64,000 bases of DNA from Nostoc favosum CHAB5714 (GTDB lineage: Bacteria > Cyanobacteriota > Cyanobacteriia > Cyanobacteriales > Nostocaceae). The stretch is taken from contig NZ_JAIVFQ010000016.1 in assembly GCF_020829495.1 (NCBI RefSeq), forward strand, positions 1-64,000, given 5' to 3'. Shown one piece after another: positions 1 to 8,678 of the stretch. Under the pieces are notes generated by a model. It was not told the DNA's origin. It saw only the letters and a program-made list of their open reading frames with translations, and searched no databases. The translations under genes and the position numbers were made by a program. Position 1 is the first letter of the stretch. Every line of letters begins with the position of its first letter.

Positions 1-90
1 GAGATTTGAATGCGGCGATCAACATAAAGAATCGTGGGGCGCACGATCTAAAAGCTCAAATTATGTCCTCAATGAGGAGTCTTTGAGAAG

Positions 91-119
91 CCTACACTTA
101 CTCGTTAGAGAAGTGTAGG
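91..119. promoter_or_regulatory. Inverted repeat upstream of parD
   Basis: The nine bases at 91-99 (cctacactt) are perfectly complementary to 111-119 (aagtgtagg), with an 11-base loop, ending 23 bases before the parD start. Many ParD antitoxins repress their own operon by binding palindromes at this place, so this may be the operator; a leader hairpin is the alternative. The function is inferred. Confidence 0.4.
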
Positions 120-142
120 TACGTCACGCAGGAGAATTTATT

Positions 143-421
143 ATGAGAACGACACAGGCACTCACTATCACATTGCCCCATGACATGTTGGAGATGGTCA
201 AGGCTAAAGTCACCTCTGGCGAATATGCGACAGAAAGTGAAGTTATCCGGGATGGTCTGCGTACTCTCCAGGCGCGTGACGCTGCTGTGGAAAAGTGGCT
301 GCGCGAAGAAGTTGTTAAAAGCTATGACGAATGTGAAGCTGATGCAACGCTGGGTGTCCCCGCAGAACAGGTTATAGCGCGTATCCGCTCCCAGTACCGC
401 AAGCGGACAACAGCAGAGTAA
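143..421 (+). CDS. parD: ParD-type antitoxin (ribbon-helix-helix)
   Basis: A 92-residue protein with the ParD layout: an N-terminal ribbon-helix-helix DNA-binding part (QALTITLPHDMLEMV, then the YATESEVIRDGLR helix, about residues 5-45) and a charged C-terminal tail that would wrap the toxin. Antitoxins of this family neutralise ParE gyrase-poisoning toxins and repress their operon. An AGGAGA ribosome site lies at 130-135. A parE reading frame begins 7 bases after the stop, as in normal parDE operons, but it is frameshifted. The antitoxin itself looks intact. Confidence 0.9.
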   Translation: MRTTQALTITLPHDMLEMVKAKVTSGEYATESEVIRDGLRTLQARDAAVEKWLREEVVKSYDECEADATLGVPAEQVIARIRSQYRKRTTAE

Positions 422-427
422 CGCTAG

Positions 428-743
428 ATGAAACAATACAGCGTCATCTTCTCGCCACGGGCAGAGCAACAACTTGGCAGTCTCTATGCCTATATCGCCG
501 ACCGTGGCGGGGAGGAACAGGCAGAGAGAGCATTACATCAGTGGCATCATTGCCTTTTGCCAGAGTCTTTCCACCTTCCCGGAACGCGGAACCAAACGCG
601 ATGATCTCAGACCGAATTTGCGGATTATCGGGTATGCCAAACGGGTAACAATCGCTTTTTCCGTAGAACCCGACCGGGTAATCATCCACGGCGCTTTTTA
701 CGGGGGACAGGATTATGATTCTTTCATACGGGAGGAGTTATAA
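428..743 (+). pseudogene. parE: ParE-type toxin, frameshifted
   Basis: Starting at ATG 428 the sequence reads a typical ParE N-terminus (MKQYSVIFSPRAEQQL, then YAYIADRGGEEQAER). The frame is then lost and ends at a stop at 602-604 after 58 residues. The rest of the family sequence continues in the next frame up to 743 (HYISGIIAFCQSL, ERGTKRDDLRPNLRIIGY, then the C-terminal VIIHGAFYGGQDYDSF). The shift is one extra base in the gagagag run near 525-535. Both halves match ParE, so this was a toxin gene and is now broken, unless the extra base is a sequencing error. Loss of toxin with retention of antitoxin is the viable direction of decay. Confidence 0.82.
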
Positions 744-808
744 ATCCGATAAGAACTGGATGCGATTAGGCGTAGGGATGGGGTGGCTTGCGATAAGCTT
801 GTTGCTCA

Positions 809-2026
809 CTAAGCACTTCTCAAAGCCACAATCGGGTCGAGTTTAGCAGCGCGACGTGCAGGAACAACACCAAAGAATAAACCAATACCACCAGAGACAC
901 CAACTGCCATAGTAATCGCTGTTGGAGAAAGTGCCGCTTCTAAGGGAGTCAAGGCTCCCACTAATAGAATGCCACTGATGCCAACCGCAGTCCCAACTAA
1001 ACCGCCAGCTGCGGAAACTATCACTGCCTCAATGATGAACTGTAGCAAAATATCTTGCTCAGTTGCGCCGATCGCTTTTCTCAATCCGATTTCTTGAGTG
1101 CGTTCGGTGACGGAAACAAGCATAATATTCATGATCCCAATGCCGCCGACAAACAAAGATATCCCAGCGATCGCAGCTAGCATAATTGTCAATGCACTTG
1201 TGATTTGACCGACAGTTTGCAAAGCATCCTTTTGAGAACGGATAGTAAAGTCATCTTCACCATTAATTTTGTGCCGTAGACGCAGTAAATTAGTAATTTG
1301 AAACTCTGCTGCATCCACACTCTCTGAATCACGAGCCGCAGCAACAAGATAATCTAAGGCGATACCATAAGGAGAATTCTTTCCCACAAGTCGGTTTGCT
1401 GAAGTCGTGATCGGTATTAGCGCAGCATCATCATAATCTGCTCCCACGCTAGAACCTTTAGTTATTAACGTCCCAATCACTTGAAAGCTGGTATTTCCAA
1501 CTCGCAATTGCTGACCGATAGCGTTATTATTACCGAATAGTTTTTCTGCCAAGTCTCCACCTAGCACAACAACTTGGTTACTTCCCTTGATGTCTACCTC
1601 AGAGAAAAATCTGCCTTTAGCAGTTTCAAAATCCCGCACCGACAGGAAGCTAGGAGTTGTGCCAATAATGTTGACATCGGTGTTTCTGTTGCGGTATACA
1701 ACTACCTGTCTTCTGTTTAACTCCGGTGCAACTCCTACTACTGTTGGGACTTGAGAGGCGATCGCTTCAGCATCTTGTAACACCAGAGTTTTTGGCACTT
1801 CAAAGGAGATACGCTGAGTTTCTCGATTACCTGGCAGTACAAACAGCACATTTGGCCCTAATGACTCCAACTGTTTATTAACGTATTTTTGCCCACCTTC
1901 GCCAATGCCAATCATGGCAATCACTGAGGCATTGCCAATAACTATACCCAACATCGTGAGAGCGCTACGTAGTTTATTCGACAGCAGAGTTTTCCCCGCC
2001 ATTTGAATACTTTCTAAAAAATTCAT
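809..2026 (-). CDS. MacB/FtsX-type ABC exporter permease
   Basis: A 405-residue MacB-family permease without a fused ATPase. The N-terminus holds one membrane segment (SALTMLGIVIGNASVIAMI, about 20-42). A large periplasmic MacB core domain follows (about 50-235), then three FtsX-type membrane segments in the C-terminal third, with the family motif GGIGIMNIMLVSVTERTQEIG. Such permeases work with a periplasmic adaptor and a soluble ATPase to expel peptides, glycolipids or drugs by mechanotransmission. The adaptor gene lies 31 bases upstream on the same strand; the likely ATPase is at 6132-6896 on the other strand. The substrate cannot be told. Confidence 0.9.
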   Translation of the reverse strand: MNFLESIQMAGKTLLSNKLRSALTMLGIVIGNASVIAMIGIGEGGQKYVNKQLESLGPNVLFVLPGNRETQRISFEVPKTLVLQDAEAIASQVPTVVGVAPELNRRQVVVYRNRNTDVNIIGTTPSFLSVRDFETAKGRFFSEVDIKGSNQVVVLGGDLAEKLFGNNNAIGQQLRVGNTSFQVIGTLITKGSSVGADYDDAALIPITTSANRLVGKNSPYGIALDYLVAAARDSESVDAAEFQITNLLRLRHKINGEDDFTIRSQKDALQTVGQITSALTIMLAAIAGISLFVGGIGIMNIMLVSVTERTQEIGLRKAIGATEQDILLQFIIEAVIVSAAGGLVGTAVGISGILLVGALTPLEAALSPTAITMAVGVSGGIGLFFGVVPARRAAKLDPIVALRSA

Positions 2027-2035
2027 GTCTTAAAA

Positions 2036-2067
2036 ATTACGAATTACGAATTACGAATTACGAATTA
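2036..2067. repeat. Heptanucleotide tandem repeat (attacga)n
   Basis: About four and a half copies of the 7-mer attacga fill the gap between the adaptor and permease genes. Short tandem repeats of seven bases are characteristic of heterocystous cyanobacteria. Being inside an operon, the array would be transcribed. Confidence 0.85.
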
Positions 2068-3512
2068 TTTTGTTCTTTTTTGTAGTCTTTGGGTGGATTA
2101 ACAAAAACGCGATCGCCTTCTTTAACTCCACCTAAAATCTGAGTTTCGTTTTGGATTTGTGCCCCAACTGTAACTTCGCGGAACTGGGGTTTATTGTTTG
2201 CATCTGGTACAAGTACGCCAGTTTGACCCTTTTCAGTGACGATTGACACCGTTGGTAACACCAAGGCATCATTGACGCGATCGCCCAGGAAGGTAAGATC
2301 CACATTTAAGCCAGAACGCAGTTTATCTGTACCAGTATTCAGAGCAACCCGCACCTGGAAGGATGTCACACCTTGTTCCACTACAGCTTCTGGAGCAATT
2401 AGGCGCACATTACCTTTAAAAACTTGATCGGGATAAGCATCAGCGACAATTTCCACCTGCTGTCCCGGTTTAATTCTGCCAAGATCAGCTTCGGGAACTT
2501 GAGCTAATATTTCTAACCCGCGTGCGACAGCGACAATTGAACTGGAAGTTGCCGACGCACTAGTAGAAGCAGAGGTTGTGGGTGTGACAAAAGCACCCAC
2601 GTTAGCATACTTTTGGGTGACAATTCCCGAAAGAGGAGCGCGAATAATAGTCTCATCTAACTGCACTTGCACACCCTTCAACTGAGCCTCAGCAGCTGCA
2701 ACAGCTGCTTGACGCTGGACAATTTCTTCAGAACGAGTGCCATCTTCTAACAGTATCAATGCTGCCCGTGCTTCATTAACTGCTGCTTGACGTTGGGCGA
2801 TTTCTTCAGTCCGAGTACCAATTTGGAGTAACGACAATCGTTTTTTAGCTTCTTCTAAACTGGCTCTAGCACTTTTGTCTTCGCTGATGGCTTGATCGAG
2901 TAATTGTCTTTTCTCTGCTCCCTGTTGATATAGGTATTGATAACGCTTTACCTGTCCACTGGTGTAATTCACCTTTGCTTGAGCCGCATCCACTTGAGAT
3001 TGAGCTTGAGCAATCTCTTGGGGACGATTACCAGCCTTAGCTTGGGCTAGCTGGGCTTGAGCTTGTGCTAATCGCGCCCTTGCTTGAGCAATTTCTTGAG
3101 GACGACTACCAGCAAGGGCTTCGGCTAATTGTGCTTGACTTTGGGCTAAGTTAGCACGGTACTGGCTTCTTTGAGCCTCAATACCTGCGCTATCCATACG
3201 GGCGAGAATTTGCCCTTGTTGAATGCGATCGCCTTGTTCTACATATAATTGCGACAGCACTCCAGGGTTCTTCGGACTAATATTTACGCTCTGAACTGGC
3301 ACAACTTTGCCACTAGCTGTAATCCGCAAGGTGACGTTTTTCGCTGCTACTGGCACAGTCAATTGAGCAATGTCTTCTTTTGTCCCTTGGTTTATCAAAG
3401 TATAGGTTGTGGCTGTACCAACAACCAAGACACCCCCTGCTATCACCCCCATCAGCCAGCGTAATGGATATTTAACTTTGCCAATAACAGGAATTTCTAT
3501 GTTCGTAGCCAT
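2058..3512 (-). CDS. HlyD/MacA-type membrane fusion protein
   Basis: A 484-residue periplasmic adaptor subunit. One N-terminal membrane anchor (WLMGVIAGGVLVVGTATTY, about 19-38) precedes the first half of a lipoyl-like barrel (about 65-110). A long alpha-helical hairpin follows (about 115-285), rich in Gln and Ala and holding repeated RPQEIAQA and RTEEIAQR blocks, then the second lipoyl half (ETIIRAPLSGIVTQKYANVG) and beta-barrel domains. A low-complexity Thr/Ser/Ala stretch sits near residues 315-328. These proteins bridge an inner-membrane ABC transporter to an outer-membrane TolC-type channel. The gene is first in a two-gene operon with the permease. The internal helical repeats suggest the hairpin grew by duplication. 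Confidence 0.92.
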   Translation of the reverse strand: MATNIEIPVIGKVKYPLRWLMGVIAGGVLVVGTATTYTLINQGTKEDIAQLTVPVAAKNVTLRITASGKVVPVQSVNISPKNPGVLSQLYVEQGDRIQQGQILARMDSAGIEAQRSQYRANLAQSQAQLAEALAGSRPQEIAQARARLAQAQAQLAQAKAGNRPQEIAQAQSQVDAAQAKVNYTSGQVKRYQYLYQQGAEKRQLLDQAISEDKSARASLEEAKKRLSLLQIGTRTEEIAQRQAAVNEARAALILLEDGTRSEEIVQRQAAVAAAEAQLKGVQVQLDETIIRAPLSGIVTQKYANVGAFVTPTTSASTSASATSSSIVAVARGLEILAQVPEADLGRIKPGQQVEIVADAYPDQVFKGNVRLIAPEAVVEQGVTSFQVRVALNTGTDKLRSGLNVDLTFLGDRVNDALVLPTVSIVTEKGQTGVLVPDANNKPQFREVTVGAQIQNETQILGGVKEGDRVFVNPPKDYKKEQNNS

Positions 3513-4129
3513 ATCTAAAAGCCTATAAATCTTAATTTATGGGAGTAGCTTGTTATTATATAATGCCCATCGGATTGCCCATAGTAAAATCACCCCTTCA
3601 CAGCAAACAGCTGCGCTTTTGCTCCCCTTTGCGCTTGTGGGGAGTGGTTGGGGGTTCCTCTTAACTATGGTTAATTGAGCGGACATAAACATTAAAGGGC
3701 AGGTGCAGGAATAAGGAGTTGTTAAAGTTTTTGGATTAAATCTTTATTAAAAAACTAACAACTAGACGCATAGTTAGCTTCATGTTGCTTAATCTTACTT
3801 CATAATACGTGTTACATGCCTGTATGGCTTCACCTGAATGGGTGACTTTAGCCACATTGTTAGGTAAAACTTCGCCACCAGACAGACTACAAGTGAGGTT
3901 GCGCTTTCTTTTTTTCCACGCAAAAGCCTGATGCTACTCCTGGCTTGCTTCTACTTGGCACATTTTTGGCGTAGGCTAGCAAGAACCGCAGGCATCGCTA
4001 CTGTTGCACCAAAGAAGCCACAATACTTAGGATACTCGGCTTGCAGTATTGAAGCATTATGCTTGACGTAGACGCAAAGTCCTAACCCGGAGCCTCCCGG
4101 CTTGTCGTTAATAAACAAAATACCGAAAT

Positions 4130-4158
4130 GAGAAAGCATTTAGACTAAATGCTTTCTC
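4130..4158. repeat. Perfect 13-bp hairpin at the head of a tandem array
   Basis: The arm gagaaagcattta (4130-4142) and its exact complement taaatgctttctc (4146-4158) are separated by gac. The longer left arm, from accgaaatgagaaagc (4122 on), can also pair with gctttctcatttcggt inside each 62-bp repeat that follows, so alternative structures are possible. Confidence 0.75.
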
Positions 4159-4315
4159 AAACCCCAGTTTGCTTTCTCATTTCGGTAGATTCAGCAAGTA
4201 AAAAGGCATATTGCTTTCTCAAACCCCAGTTTGCTTTCTCATTTCGGTAGATTCAGCAAGCAAAAAGGCATATTGCTTTCTCAAACCCCAGTTTGCTTTC
4301 TCATTTCAGTAGATC
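4150..4315. repeat. 62-bp direct tandem repeat, about 2.7 copies
   Basis: Units begin at 4150, 4212 and 4274 and are nearly identical; each starts tgctttctcaaaccccag and contains a second gctttctcatttc. A degenerate piece (gcaaaaaggcattttgcttt) recurs at about 4342-4362. No open frame spans it. The function is unknown. Confidence 0.85.
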
Positions 4316-4447
4316 ACGCATTAATTTTAGTGTTTTGGGCAAGCAAAAAGGCATTTTGCTTTCTTAATTCACCTGATTGCTGACTCATAACAGAAATTTC
4401 AAATTTCAAATTTTCGTCTTGGAAAATTCTGTTTGCGCTTGGTGAAC

Positions 4448-4590
4448 CAATACAGTTCAGTTAAGCATTTCTTTCTTTTCTTCCTTTGCGTTCTTTGCGT
4501 CCTTTGCGGTAGCCTCCGGCAAGCCGATGCAGCGTCTACGTTAAAAAAATTGACTTTGACTAATATTTAAGCCTTAACTGAACCGTATTG
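4448..4590. mobile_element. MITE-like element, family C (copy 1)
   Basis: Terminal inverted repeats of 18 bases match at 17 positions: caatacagttcagttaag at 4448-4465 and the complement of caatacggttcagttaag at 4573-4590. The interior is non-coding and contains a stretch like cctttgcgttctttgcgtcc, which also appears in inverse orientation inside the element at 25946-26059. A second copy with similar ends lies at 38776-38934. It is too short to code for a transposase, so it would need one in trans. Confidence 0.65.
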
Positions 4591-4788
4591 CTTGGTGAAC
4601 GCCAGGGCGTTTCGTAGAGAAGCGATGCCTGCGGCGGTCACTGAGCGCAGCCGAAGTGCGGGCTATTCGGCGTCGCCAAAAACCGCCGCACCCTGCGGGA
4701 TATTGCTACAGACTTTTCATCTTTAGATTGCTTGGATCGAAAGTAGCCATAAAGTTATACAGCGTATTTCAGGTAAATCAAGTACACG

Positions 4789-4816
4789 TAGGGGCACAAC
4801 ATGTTGTGCCCCTACG
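4789..4816. repeat. Dispersed palindrome, gtaggggcac family
   Basis: A perfect 28-base palindrome (gtaggggcacaaca followed by its complement). Related palindromes occur at 10789-10817, 19840-19871, 23236-23256, 43805-43833, 47351-47378, 50241-50269 and 53452-53480. All are intergenic. They resemble REP-type sequences. Confidence 0.85.
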
Positions 4817-4976
4817 ATTATCTGTACCTCACGCCTGTTGCAATCTGCTGTAAATATGTAATAAATTACTTTATTTTTGAGCATAAATAAATTTATTTGC
4901 TCTGAAACCCTTGATTGCTGGGGAATTTTAAATCCTCCCCCTTGCTCCCAGCTAAGAGTTCCCCTGCCTATAAAGG

Positions 4977-5579
4977 TTAACTCCATACTTCGGTTAAATC
5001 CAACACAAACCCAGGTAAAATATCTTCCCCTGACAGATTTGCAGGTTTATTCAGAACTTCTACATCCCGACTTTGGCGATAAATTTCCACCTTTTGATTT
5101 TTCCGGTCAATTAACCAACCTAAGCAAGCGCCATTTTCTATATATTCTCTCATCTTGGCGCGTAACTTTTCTATGGAGTCATTTTTAGAACGTAGTTCCA
5201 GCACGAAATCAGGGCAAATTGGAGCAAAAATTTCTTGCTGTTCTAGAGTGAGAGCATCCCATCTTTCTTGACGTATCCAAGCAGCATCAGGAGAGCGATC
5301 GCTCCCATTAGGCAGATAAAAACCAGTAGATGAGTCAAAAGCTACACCTAATTTTGTTTGACGGTTCCATAACCAGAGTTGTCCGGCAATGTCAAAGTTT
5401 CGCTTGCCTGTATCACTGCCGGTTGGTGGCATAACAATCAACTCTCCTGTAGCAGTTCGTTCTAATTGTAAATCTCGGTTAGCCAGTGCTAACTGAACAA
5501 ACTGATCGTGAGTGACTGTGAGTGTGAGTGTGGGTGGAATATTGACGGCTAAAGTTTGAGATAAGTTGGCTTGTGTCAT
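4977..5579 (-). CDS. Uma2 family (DUF820) restriction-endonuclease-fold protein
   Basis: A 200-residue protein of the Uma2 family, which is greatly expanded in cyanobacteria. The PD-(D/E)XK-like core is visible: RSPDAAWI (about 92-99), then ICPDFVLELRSKND (about 121-134) and GWLIDRKNQKVEIYR (about 155-169). GELIVMPPTGSDTG precedes the core. Family members are predicted nucleases of unknown biological role and are often linked to mobile DNA. A paralogue with the same motifs lies at 20322-20909. The gene stands alone. Confidence 0.88.
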   Translation of the reverse strand: MTQANLSQTLAVNIPPTLTLTVTHDQFVQLALANRDLQLERTATGELIVMPPTGSDTGKRNFDIAGQLWLWNRQTKLGVAFDSSTGFYLPNGSDRSPDAAWIRQERWDALTLEQQEIFAPICPDFVLELRSKNDSIEKLRAKMREYIENGACLGWLIDRKNQKVEIYRQSRDVEVLNKPANLSGEDILPGFVLDLTEVWS

Positions 5580-6131
5580 TGTTCCGTCTTGAAACTAGAA
5601 CCCAAATGTTACAGAAGACTAAAATAGTTTCTCTTGTGATTATTTCCAAAGTAGCATCCAAAAGTTATAAGGTACTTCCTCGCATTTTACGTTAGGAATT
5701 TGCAGCCAATGATTTCCTAAGCAAAAACCTCTGTGGTTACGATCGCAGATTTAGGTGATATGCTCAGTGCTGATATCACGAAGGTTGTTACCAACAGTAC
5801 GGCGATCGCAACGACAACCCAACAATTTATCTTGTGACGGTGGTTATTATAGTGATAATTGGATAATACCAATTTGAGCAATAGACCTCTTGCATAAATC
5901 AAACAATTTGAACCCCACCCCGCCAAAGCTACGCTTTGTCTCCCCTCCTGCTTGCGGGGAGGGGTTGGGGGTGGGGTGTTAGGGACTTTTGCAAGAGGTC
6001 TAATGATTACAACAGATGGAGCGCTCAAAGCAATTACCAGCAACTCTTTCTCTACGAGACGCACTGGCGTTCACAATCCAAAATCGTATAATAAACTACT
6101 CTCTTCCCAGTCCAAGATTACCTATCTCCTT
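5580..6131. other. Intergenic region before the exporter ATPase
   Basis: Apart from the element at 5882-6001 nothing coding is convincing. A minus-strand open frame of 115 codons (5717-6064) crosses that element and has no recognisable domain. The ATPase promoter should lie between 6002 and 6131. Confidence 0.5.
5882..6001. mobile_element. MITE-like element, family B
   Basis: A 120-bp element bounded by a perfect 12-base inverted repeat, tagacctcttgc at 5882-5893 and gcaagaggtcta at 5990-6001; the match extends imperfectly to 19 bases. Both ends finish in TA, the target duplicated by IS630/Tc1-mariner transposases. The core is the C-rich sequence ccccaccccgccaaagc, also found inside the family A elements. 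Confidence 0.72.
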
Positions 6132-6896
6132 ATGGCAAACACTATTACAATTACCGATTCCCTGGTTCCTAATCCTGTATCGAAACCAGCAATCATTCGA
6201 TTAGAAAACATTTTCAAGATTTATGGTAGTGGTGAAACAGAAGTACGAGCGCTGAATGATGTCAACCTAATCGTGGAACAGGGCGAATATTGTGCAATTA
6301 TGGGGCCTTCTGGTTCTGGTAAATCCACAGCCATGAATATTATCGGTTGTCTCGACCGTCCCACAGACGGACATTATTACTTAGATAACCTCGATGTAGC
6401 CCAAATGGAGGATCGCTCATTGGCACACATCCGGAATAAAAAGCTGGGGTTTGTGTTTCAACAATTCCATCTATTGCCCCAACTAACAGCCCTAGAAAAC
6501 GTGATGTTGCCAATGGTGTATGCTAGTGTGAACCCAAAAGAAAGAAGCGATCGGGCAACAGAAGCTCTGACGCGAGTAGGTTTAGCAAATCGCCTCAACA
6601 ACAAACCAACTCAACTATCTGGTGGACAACAACAACGAGTAGCGATCGCGCGTGCGATCGTTAATCGTCCCGTGCTACTCTTAGCCGATGAACCTACAGG
6701 CGCACTTGATTCGCGCACAACCCAAGAAGTCTTAGATATTTTTAGCGAACTCAATGCTAGTGGAATTACCGTTGTCATGGTAACTCATGAACCAGAAGTT
6801 GCTCGTCAAACCCAGCGCATAGTTTGGTTCCGTGATGGTCAAGTAGTACACTCCAATCTCACACCATCTGACTTGAGTAGCGTTGCTATGTCATAA
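6132..6896 (+). CDS. MacB/LolD-type ABC exporter ATPase
   Basis: A 254-residue ATP-binding subunit of the MacB/LolD class. Walker A is GPSGSGKST (58-66), the Q-loop lies in [10 protein letters not shown], the signature is [14 protein letters not shown] and Walker B is [12 protein letters not shown], followed by VTHEPEVA with the switch histidine. ATG 6132 was chosen because the upstream in-frame sequence runs into the element at 5882-6001 and has no family similarity. It is the likely energiser of the permease and adaptor at 809-3512, although it is transcribed away from them. Its N-terminus is about 20 residues longer than usual. Confidence 0.9.
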   Translation: MANTITITDSLVPNPVSKPAIIRLENIFKIYGSGETEVRALNDVNLIVEQGEYCAIMGPSGSGKSTAMNIIGCLDRPTDGHYYLDNLDVAQMEDRSLAHIRNKKLGFVFQQFHLLPQLTALENVMLPMVYASVNPKERSDRATEALTRVGLANRLNNKPTQLSGGQQQRVAIARAIVNRPVLLLADEPTGALDSRTTQEVLDIFSELNASGITVVMVTHEPEVARQTQRIVWFRDGQVVHSNLTPSDLSSVAMS

Positions 6897-6900
6897 CTTA

Positions 6901-7053
6901 ATTAACGTCAATTCGATGAACCTCTCCCTCCCAACCTCCCTTTCCTACAAGCCGAGGGAGGAGTAACCAAAAATTAGGCTTTTTGCTCCCCTCTCCGTGT
7001 CGGAGAGGGGTTGGGGGAGAGGTCAGAAAAGTACTTGTCGAACTCACGTTAAC
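6901..7053. mobile_element. MITE-like element, family D
   Basis: The ends attaacgtcaattcgat (6901-6917) and the complement of gttaacgtgagttcgac (7037-7053) match at 13 of 17 positions. Inside is a second nested inverted repeat (acctctccc...gggagaggt type). It abuts the ATPase stop codon, so it may also work as its transcript end. The imperfect ends make this a moderate call. Confidence 0.45.
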
Positions 7054-7142
7054 TGATAACTGTTCAAAACAGCCAGAAAGCCCAAAATTAAAGCATTTGT
7101 GACTTTTGACTTTTGCCTTGCGGTACTAGTCGCCAGTTACGA

Positions 7143-7673
7143 TTACAAACTAGACGTTTTTCCAGTTTCTGCTTGCGTCTTAATAGGCTTAACATCGGTG
7201 TAACCCACTTCACCAGCTATTGTCCGAAACACCGAAATTTGCTCGTCAAAATCTAATCCTTCAATCTGGGAAACCAGATCAGTAATTGCCTTAGTTGGTT
7301 CATAGCTAGCTGGTAAGTCAACCACCTTATCTCCCATAGCTACTGCCCAAGCATACCAAACTAACAGCTGGTTGTTTTCTTTTATCGCTCCATAAGCACG
7401 GGAATATTCTGTATCTTTGCGGTTAACTATATCCCGCATAATATCTAGTTGCTGCTCATCTGATAACTCAAAATAGTCTCCTAGCAGAAGTGGTGCTAAC
7501 TCAGGTTCGGCCGCAGCAGGAGCAGCTGGTGTGATAGAATCACCCATTTTTTTATAAACTAAATAGAACCAAGCTAATTTTGCATCGGTATCTAAATTAT
7601 TAAACCCATCTACCAAATTTTGAGATTCATTGCTCTGGGCTTGAGAAATAGTTTTATCGTAACTTGCAGTCAT
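7143..7673 (-). CDS. OCP N-terminal-domain homologue (helical carotenoid protein type)
   Basis: A 176-residue all-helical protein matching only the carotenoid-binding N-terminal domain of orange carotenoid protein: LDTDAKLAWFYLVYKKMGDSITPAAP (in parts), LSDEQQLDIMRDIVNRKDTEYSRAYG, and LLVWYAWAVAMGDKVV. The NTF2-like C-terminal domain is absent. Family members (HCPs) bind a ketocarotenoid and act as singlet-oxygen quenchers or, in some clades, as phycobilisome quenchers. Full-length OCP is at 23270-24232 and a C-domain homologue at 11085-11501, so all three OCP-family architectures are within 17 kb. Which HCP clade this is cannot be judged by eye. Confidence 0.88.
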   Translation of the reverse strand: MTASYDKTISQAQSNESQNLVDGFNNLDTDAKLAWFYLVYKKMGDSITPAAPAAAEPELAPLLLGDYFELSDEQQLDIMRDIVNRKDTEYSRAYGAIKENNQLLVWYAWAVAMGDKVVDLPASYEPTKAITDLVSQIEGLDFDEQISVFRTIAGEVGYTDVKPIKTQAETGKTSSL

Positions 7674-7896
7674 AATTTTATTTCCAAAGAAATTTTACAC
7701 GCCAAACTAAGGCTTACCAAAGTTTGAGCATCAGCTTCTACTATCGAGAGAAAGAGTTATATTAATTGCCAATTGCAGCTTTAATCTATCTTTTAATAGA
7801 GGTAAAGCCTCTCCCAAGGGAGCAAGCAAAGTAGCTCATTACTTTGCTATGCTCTTTCAAGTAAGCAATAAAAAATTTAACCTAAGGATTTTAATT

Positions 7897-8271
7897 ATGC
7901 CTGATGAAGTAAAGCCCAATGTTAATGAAGCTCCCACCCATGATGCCCAATTAGCTGCCGAAAGCATAGCTAGTGGTGAAGAAAAAGCGCCAAACGTCGA
8001 TTTTGATGCTGATTATGCAACTGCACAACAATTCAGCGTTAGTGAAGTTGATCGCACAGGTGAAGGCGCAGCAGCAGCCGAAGCAGCCACTGCACCTAAA
8101 TATCAAACCTCTAAACCAGAAGAGACAAAAACTCAAGCGCAGTCAACTGGTAATCCTGATGATTTTTTAGAGTTAGCAAAGGAAGTTGGGAATTCTAAGA
8201 CTGAGGGTGTAACTAATGTCAGTGATGATCTAGTAAAACAAGCTTTAGAAAAGGGTGAACGGAAAAATTAA
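7897..8271 (+). CDS. Small acidic hypothetical protein
   Basis: ATG 7897 follows an AAGGA site at 7884-7888, giving a 124-residue hydrophilic protein rich in Ala, Glu, Asp and Lys, without membrane segments or cysteines. It appears largely disordered, with short helices such as DDFLELAKEVGN and DDLVKQALEKGERKN near the end. No family is recognised. It is divergent from the HCP-type gene, with about 220 bases between them, so the two could share a control region. Confidence 0.7.
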   Translation: MPDEVKPNVNEAPTHDAQLAAESIASGEEKAPNVDFDADYATAQQFSVSEVDRTGEGAAAAEAATAPKYQTSKPEETKTQAQSTGNPDDFLELAKEVGNSKTEGVTNVSDDLVKQALEKGERKN

Positions 8272-8377
8272 GTTTTTCTGATATTTTGCTATTTTGTAGG
8301 GTGGGCATTGATATACATGGCCCACTCTATTGTTTTGGTGAATCGTCAATAGTTAAGATTTTCACTATCGACTTTTG

Positions 8378-8571
8378 ATATCATGTCCGCATGAATAGTT
8401 ATGCTTACCACAGTCATTAGACCCCACACGCCAGATGCTCCACTTGGGGAGACCCCAAGACCGCACTGGCTCCCCTTAATCCCCTCCCCGCTCTTCGGGA
8501 GGGGAGACAAAGCATAGCTTTGGCGGGGTGGGGTTCTTCGGGTTTAAGAAGCAATCAAGCGGACATGATAT
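8378..8571. mobile_element. MITE-like element, family A (copy 1)
   Basis: Perfect 12-base terminal inverted repeats, atatcatgtccg (8378-8389) and cggacatgatat (8560-8571). If the element proper runs from TCATGTCCG to CGGACATGA it is flanked by TA on both sides, as expected for an IS630/Tc1-mariner-type insertion. The interior has the conserved segments tagttatgcttaccacagtcatta and ggtggggttcttcgggttt (in parts). Other copies are at 42505-42655 and 60506-60648, with a lone left end at 60343-60353. Confidence 0.82.
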
Positions 8572-8645
8572 GACTATTAATAAAGAGTTTTTGGTACATA
8601 CCTCGCCCCTTCTGGGCGAAAAAAACTAATAATTAAGACTAATTC

Positions 8646-8672
8646 AAACCACGTCCCTTATAGACGTGGTTT
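8646..8672 (+). terminator. Hairpin with T-rich tail
   Basis: aaaccacgtc (8646-8655) pairs perfectly with gacgtggttt (8663-8672) and is followed by cttttgg. It lies between two converging genes (7897-8271 and 8723-9361), a fitting place for a terminator. Confidence 0.55.
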
Positions 8673-8678
8673 CTTTTG

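Larger units (their letters stand above)
3513..4976. other. 1.46-kb gene-free, repeat-rich region
   Basis: No credible protein-coding gene is seen. It holds, in order, a G/C-rich degenerate repeat (about 3590-3690, ending in a sequence like the right end of the TCATGTCCG element), a hairpin and 62-bp tandem repeats (4130-4315), a 143-bp inverted-repeat element (4448-4590), a GC-rich dispersed repeat (about 4605-4700) and a 28-bp perfect palindrome (4789-4816). Short open frames here overlap these repeats and were not called. Confidence 0.6.

Noticed and set aside
5717..6064. 115-codon minus-strand frame
   Set aside because: It runs through the family B element, has no ribosome site and no family resemblance.
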